Shown here piece by piece: positions 60,245 to 64,000 of a stretch of 64,000 bases of DNA (the stretch's first letter is position 1; each line of letters starts with the position of its first letter). Origin of the DNA: UMGS1519 sp050951095 (lineage in GTDB: Bacteria > Actinomycetota > Coriobacteriia > Coriobacteriales > Eggerthellaceae); assembly GCA_050951095.1 (NCBI GenBank), contig JBMNIQ010000002.1:186001-250000 (forward strand), given 5' to 3'. A program made the position numbers and the translations under genes. The notes beneath the pieces were generated by a model. The model saw only the letters and a list, made by a program, of their open reading frames with translations. It made no database searches and was not told the origin of the DNA.

Positions 60245-61372
60245 CTATATCTGAGCGTGCAGCTTGTCGAAGTAGTCCATAACGGAGGGCTTCGTTGGGC
60301 CGGTTCGTTTGACTATCAGCGCATCATGGGCGCATGCCTTCAGGCACTGTCCGCAGCCGGCGCACCATTCGGATACGTGTGCCTTGCCGTTGACGACATG
60401 AATGTTGTCATGCGGGCACGTTGCCTGGCAGGCTCCGCAGCCAATGCAGCGCTCTGCATCCACCACGCAGCTCCAGCCGCTGCGTTGATGCAGAATACGC
60501 TTGAGTTCTCCGCCGGCGCCCTGCTCGAACTTCACGGCCGAACAGCAGCAGGGGCAGCAGAAGCAGATTTCCAGGAAATTCGGCATATCCTTGTCGTGGA
60601 AGCCCCATACGTACTCTTCCACCTCTACAAAATAGGCGCTGGCGGAAAGACCCGCTGCCTTGGCGCGGTCGATATGGTCGTGCGCTTGCTGTTTTGTGGC
60701 CTTAATGGCAATGCCGCGTTCGACGCACGAGCGCGCCGCCGGTCCCAAGAACAGACAGCCCAGGTCAAGCGGATAGTCCGTGCAGCCTTGAATCTTTCGG
60801 CAGAGGCATTCGTTCATAATGGCCAGATACGTGGCGCTTTCAACGGCATCGTGCAGCATTTCCTCGGGCGGCTTCACGGCATGGACGTTCGAGAACGCCG
60901 TAGTGTTCATCTGGATTCGCCGGGTGCCAGTAGCGGGAGAAGGCTTCGCGGTAGCGGCGTGTGCTCCTGCTGACAGAGTACTTGCAGCCGTTTCTTCGGC
61001 GGAACCGCTGCTTGACGGCTGATGTTCAGCGGCATGCACCGCGGATGCTCCGGATGGCGCATCCTGCGCACTCTGCGTTCCGGGTGAGCCAAGCGGCTTT
61101 TCGCCATCGACCCAGAACGGCATCGAAACGCCCTTCGTGTTGTGGGTGCCGCCCATCATGGCAATGCCTTTGATCAGGGCGTCCGTCGGAGGAAACTTCG
61201 TCAGCGGCGCCGCGGCGATGATGGTGCGGAAGAACATCTGGCCGAATCGGTCGTCGCCTTCTTTTGCCGCGGTGATGTTCTTTATGGCATCGCGAATGCC
61301 AAGAATGGGCTTTCGAGGCTGATAGTCTTTCTCGCAATTACCCAGACGGTTCCAGTTGTATTCGTGAGTCAT
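60245..61372 (-). CDS. Dicluster 4Fe-4S ferredoxin-domain protein
   Basis: 375 residues. The start follows GGGGGAGG. The N-terminal region (NWNRLGNCEKDYQPRKPILG, IIAAAPLTKFPPTDALIKGI) is joined by an Ala/Ser/Pro/Gly-rich linker (about 95-150) to a Cys-rich domain: MNECLCRKIQGCTDYPLDLG, FLEICFCCPCCCSAVKF, then two classical clusters CIGCGACQATCPHDNI and CAGCGQCLKACAHDAL. It is cytoplasmic, with no Tat or Sec signal. It is likely an electron carrier or an accessory protein of an anaerobic reductase; the partner is unknown. The 250 bases upstream, to the transporter gene, hold nothing recognisable. Confidence 0.85.
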   Translation of the reverse strand: MTHEYNWNRLGNCEKDYQPRKPILGIRDAIKNITAAKEGDDRFGQMFFRTIIAAAPLTKFPPTDALIKGIAMMGGTHNTKGVSMPFWVDGEKPLGSPGTQSAQDAPSGASAVHAAEHQPSSSGSAEETAASTLSAGAHAATAKPSPATGTRRIQMNTTAFSNVHAVKPPEEMLHDAVESATYLAIMNECLCRKIQGCTDYPLDLGCLFLGPAARSCVERGIAIKATKQQAHDHIDRAKAAGLSASAYFVEVEEYVWGFHDKDMPNFLEICFCCPCCCSAVKFEQGAGGELKRILHQRSGWSCVVDAERCIGCGACQATCPHDNIHVVNGKAHVSEWCAGCGQCLKACAHDALIVKRTGPTKPSVMDYFDKLHAQI

Positions 61373-61623
61373 CGCAGCGCCTCCCCCTGATTGCGGCCGC
61401 TTTTTGCCTTCGCATTCAGTTCCTTAACTCGAAGCATAGTGTGCGGTCAGCGCGCCTGTCACGGTTCAAAACATTGGAATTGTCTCATCCTAAGCGGAGG
61501 CAAAGGCGGTACATGGCGCCCACTGGTATGCGGGGAAGCGCCCGTCGTTCTGAAGTTGCCGCAGCTGGGGTGTTAGCGCTGGAAAACGGTATCTACTGGA
61601 AAGTCTTGGCGCTCGATGACGCC

Positions 61624-62529
61624 CTAGATTTCCCGTGAGCGCGAAGGCTCGTTCGAGTGGAGCTGGACGACAATGATCGCGGCAAAAATAAGCACGAAAC
61701 CCACCAGCATCTTGAGCGTGAATACCTCGCCGAAGAACAGCGCTCCGAACACGGCGCAGAACACGCTCTCCAATGAGCAGAGCAGACCCGCCTCGGCCGC
61801 TGGGATGTGCTTCTGCGCAATGTTCTGAGCGATGGCCCCGAACGCGGCCGATCCCAGAATGACGTACGCCATCGACCCGAGGAAATCCGGGGATGACAGC
61901 TGGGCCGCAGTTGGCCAGGGCTGCGAAACCATGGCGATTATCAGGGCAAGCACGCCGGCAACCAGTTGCTGGACAACCGTGACCGTGATCACGTCGTTGC
62001 CCTTCAAAGCAAGGCTGATGATCACGATCTCGCCGCCATATAGGAAGGCCGAAAGGATGCTCACGCCGTCGCCGAGCCCGATCGAGAGGCTGTCGGTGAG
62101 CGAGACAAGGCCGATGCCGACCGTGCAAACGGCTGCGGCGCCGATGGTCCACGCATTCGGCCGGCGCTTCGTGATAACCCACCACACGAACGGAACCGTG
62201 ATGCAGTAACAGGCACTCAGGAACGCGTTCTTCGACGGTGTGGTCCATTCCAGACCGATGAATTGGGACCAGAATCCGAGAAACGATGCAACGCCGATAA
62301 TGCATCCGGACCTGAGAACCTGGCTGTTGAAGTTCTTCTTTACGTGCGGCCACATAATCAGCGCCAGCACGACTGTTGCGCCAAGGAACCGAAACGCCGT
62401 GAACCAAGTGGCGCCCACGACGGAAATTGCACCTTTGCCGATGGTGAAGCCGAGACCCCAGACAGCGGCGGCCGATATCAGCAGCAGGCGATACGCTGCC
62501 AAGGGGAAATTACGTTTTGATGATTGCAT
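61624..62529 (-). CDS. EamA/DMT-family transporter
   Basis: About 301 residues with ten predicted membrane helices in two EamA repeats: LLISAAAVWGLGFTIGKGAI, WFTAFRFLGATVVLALIMWP; second repeat FGAIAQNIAQKHIPAAEAGL, LLCSLESVFCAVFGALFFGE and LVGFVLIFAAIIVVQL. It exports or takes up a small metabolite of unknown identity. The start is ATG 62529: no ribosome site, but a TATACT box eight bases upstream suggests a leaderless mRNA. The frame is open further upstream to 62796, but that part is not protein-like. Confidence 0.88.
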   Translation of the reverse strand: MQSSKRNFPLAAYRLLLISAAAVWGLGFTIGKGAISVVGATWFTAFRFLGATVVLALIMWPHVKKNFNSQVLRSGCIIGVASFLGFWSQFIGLEWTTPSKNAFLSACYCITVPFVWWVITKRRPNAWTIGAAAVCTVGIGLVSLTDSLSIGLGDGVSILSAFLYGGEIVIISLALKGNDVITVTVVQQLVAGVLALIIAMVSQPWPTAAQLSSPDFLGSMAYVILGSAAFGAIAQNIAQKHIPAAEAGLLCSLESVFCAVFGALFFGEVFTLKMLVGFVLIFAAIIVVQLHSNEPSRSREI

Positions 62530-62537
62530 GCGAATGA

Positions 62538-62543
62538 GTATAG
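62538..62543 (-). promoter_or_regulatory. -10 box before the EamA transporter gene
   Basis: TATACT on the minus strand, eight bases before the ATG at 62529, with no Shine-Dalgarno sequence between. Confidence 0.45.
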
Positions 62544-62677
62544 CGGTGATTGAGGGTAATGCCCTGCATTGCATTCTTGTGTAGTTACCATCGCTCCGCG
62601 CCCCGCTCGTTACCTTCTCGAAAATGCGCTGGTGTAACGTGAGAATCGACAACCCATAACAAGAAAGGATATTGAAT

Positions 62678-63211
62678 ATGGATGTATCCGAAGCAATCAA
62701 TCGCCGTCGTTCTATCAGGAGCTTTACCGGGGAAGAGCCCGACGAAGGTGCCTTGAAGGCCATTCTGAAAGCTGCCGAGGAGGCGCCGGTCGGCATGGGA
62801 CAGTTCGAGAACTACCGTCTGACCGTGTTGAAGAACAAAGATGTGCTGGGCAAGATCAACGAATGCGCTGCAGCAATATTCAATCGGCCTGGCATGGATG
62901 CGTTCTACGGTGCGCCGATGCTCGTGGTGGTTTCGACGAAAAAGCCCGCTCCGGGACTGGAGAATGCCGTGTATTCCAGCTGCGCCTGCATCGTGCAGAA
63001 CATGGCCTTGGAAGCAGTTGAACAGGGAGTTGGCTGCTGCCATATCTGGGGCGCGATCATGGCCGCCCAACGCAACGAGAACGTTGTGGCCAGCTTGCAG
63101 CTTCCCGATGGCTTCGTGCCCTGCTGCGGCATAGCCCTGGGCAAGACGAATGAGGCGTTCGAACCGCGCGACATCGACCAGAACCGCCTGGCCCTCAATG
63201 TGATTGAATAG
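62678..63211 (+). CDS. Nitroreductase-family protein
   Basis: 177 residues. FMN-binding fold: DVSEAINRRRSIRSFTGEEP, LKAILKAAEEAPVGMGQFEN, APMLVVVSTKKP, NMALEAVEQGVGCCHIWGAI and FVPCCGIALGKTNEAF. It probably uses NAD(P)H and FMN to reduce quinones or nitro compounds; the substrate is unknown. The start at 62678 follows AAAGGA at eight bases. It is divergent from the transporter gene. Confidence 0.9.
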   Translation: MDVSEAINRRRSIRSFTGEEPDEGALKAILKAAEEAPVGMGQFENYRLTVLKNKDVLGKINECAAAIFNRPGMDAFYGAPMLVVVSTKKPAPGLENAVYSSCACIVQNMALEAVEQGVGCCHIWGAIMAAQRNENVVASLQLPDGFVPCCGIALGKTNEAFEPRDIDQNRLALNVIE

Positions 63212-63312
63212 CGGCTTGCTTTTTACAAAAAATTATAAATTGTAGTTGCTCTCTCTGACAGCATAAGGCAGAATCAATCGGCGCGAAGGGGGATTGCAGG
63301 GGAGGCTTCAAG

Positions 63313-64000
63313 ATGGTGGCATTTTCGGACTACCGAAAGGCACGTGCGCTTTCGGAGGGGTCGTGGATCGGACGATGGATCTGGTGCGCGATTCTGCTGA
63401 CAGCTGCGTGTTGCGCAGGCGCGTTCGCCTATGCCACCTACTCCGTTCAGTCAGATGCGACGGCGCCCATATCCTGGGACGCGGCAGTAACGGGCACCAT
63501 CTCCCATGCCGATGAGAGCCTCATCAACGGCCAGGTTGACCGCCAAAACCAGGCGGTCCTCTATGCTGCCATGGGGGATTTCTCTCAGGTTTCTTCCGAC
63601 ACCGTTACCAAGAGGTATCCCGCGGATGACGAGGACAAGGGAGCTCTGAGCGGAGAGCTTCAGAACCTGTATCCCGTCAATGCCCCTATCGGTGGCGACA
63701 TTGCCGTCCAGGGCTTCCAACTAGTATCGACTTACGGCAACGACAGCCTGATTGCAAGTCCTTGGTTCTCTGAGAATGACCTGGTCGAAGGCACGCTCAA
63801 CAATGCCAATCCGGTTATCGTAGACGCATATACTGCTGCGGAGTTCGAGGTGCATCCGGGTTCGAAAATCACTGTGAAGGCCAGGACGGGCAAAGACGAC
63901 GAGGAGACGAGCGAGAAGCTTGTCGTTACCGGTATCGTCCGCCCAACGAAGAGATTCACGGGAATCTGCGCCCAGCTCCCTGCCATTCAGAAGGCGCTTG
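63313..64000 (+). CDS. Membrane protein, N-terminal part (possible ABC permease of MacB/FtsX type), runs off the window
   Basis: An open frame from ATG 63313 (GGAGG seven bases upstream) to the window edge, 229 residues visible. N-terminal MVAFSDYRKARALSEGSW, one membrane helix (WIWCAILLTAACCAGAFAYA), then an extracytoplasmic beta-rich region: VQGFQLVSTYGNDSLIASPW, VEGTLNNANPVIVDAYTAAE, GSKITVKARTGKDDEE and LVVTGIVRPTKRF. The pattern of first helix, then a domain with xGxxITVxxR and a VTGIV strand, resembles MacB periplasmic domains of ABC permeases. The rest is outside, so the family is not certain. Confidence 0.6.
   Translation, partial: MVAFSDYRKARALSEGSWIGRWIWCAILLTAACCAGAFAYATYSVQSDATAPISWDAAVTGTISHADESLINGQVDRQNQAVLYAAMGDFSQVSSDTVTKRYPADDEDKGALSGELQNLYPVNAPIGGDIAVQGFQLVSTYGNDSLIASPWFSENDLVEGTLNNANPVIVDAYTAAEFEVHPGSKITVKARTGKDDEETSEKLVVTGIVRPTKRFTGICAQLPAIQKAL

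Noticed and set aside
1..64000. Insertion sequences, integrases, prophage or att sites
   Set aside because: I saw no transposase, integrase or flanking terminal repeats; the window reads as core chromosome with a few accessory genes.

Overview
The window is the replication-origin region of a bacterial chromosome, most likely a member of the Actinomycetota class Coriobacteriia, family Eggerthellaceae. That is an inference from gene order and content: rpmH-rnpA-yidD-yidC-jag-rsmG-parA-parB on one side, dnaA-dnaN-recF on the other, moderately high G+C, molybdenum genes, and ferredoxin-fused reductases typical of anaerobes. No 16S gene is present, so genus and species cannot be given. Most genes left of about 37 kb are on the minus strand and most right of 38 kb are on the plus strand, as expected if replication fires near 37.2-38.9 kb and transcription follows the forks.

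Layout. 1-3 kb: proton-translocating transhydrogenase (pntA, truncated pntB) and a Gfo/Idh/MocA oxidoreductase. 3-7 kb: mazG, purD, purA (purine synthesis and nucleotide sanitation). 7-10.6 kb: a YhaN/YhaO (SbcCD-like) ATPase-nuclease pair. 10.7-14 kb: dnaB, then the rpsF-ssb-rpsR-rplI operon. 14-20.5 kb: two tRNA-Ser genes, one tRNA-Gly, an orphan ABC ATPase, a foldase lipoprotein, an LCP cell-wall ligase, a HAD phosphatase and a 51-residue zinc-ribbon protein. 20.6-25.5 kb: a 1603-residue membrane protein made of a split, apparently inactive M28-peptidase fold carrying a disordered insert of about 1200 residues. 25.6-31.8 kb: an exonuclease-DinG helicase, ddl, rlmN and a hypothetical gene. 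31.7-37.2 kb: chromosome partitioning (parAB, parS), rsmG, and the membrane-insertion and ribosome set. 37.2-43.2 kb: origin DNA with DnaA-box-like repeats, an unusual GHKL-ATPase/winged-helix gene, dnaA, dnaN and recF. 43.2-48 kb: a DtxR-type regulator, an aldo/keto reductase and a Na+/H+ antiporter. 48-55.2 kb: a molybdenum island (molbindin, HTH-PBP regulator, MoaE-like protein, moeA, modABC). 55.4-64 kb: a short UvrA-like ABC protein, an unknown membrane protein, a probable frameshifted remnant, an Fe-S protein, an EamA transporter, a nitroreductase and the start of a membrane protein that resembles an ABC permease.

Working together: ParA, ParB and at least four parS sites spread over about 23 kb form the segregation centromere around the origin, and dnaA, dnaN, recF, dnaB and ssb supply replication. 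The Mo island couples uptake (ModABC), intracellular Mo binding (TOBE protein), cofactor insertion (MoeA) and a probable oxyanion-sensing one-component regulator.

The most notable observations are the degenerate split M28 protein, the GHKL-wHTH protein inside the origin, a strongly over-represented palindrome GTTGCAAC (at least 23 copies), a ModB permease with an extra extracytoplasmic domain, a MoaE-like protein lacking the catalytic lysine motif, and several genes that look leaderless. Positions were read by eye. No database search or alignment was run.
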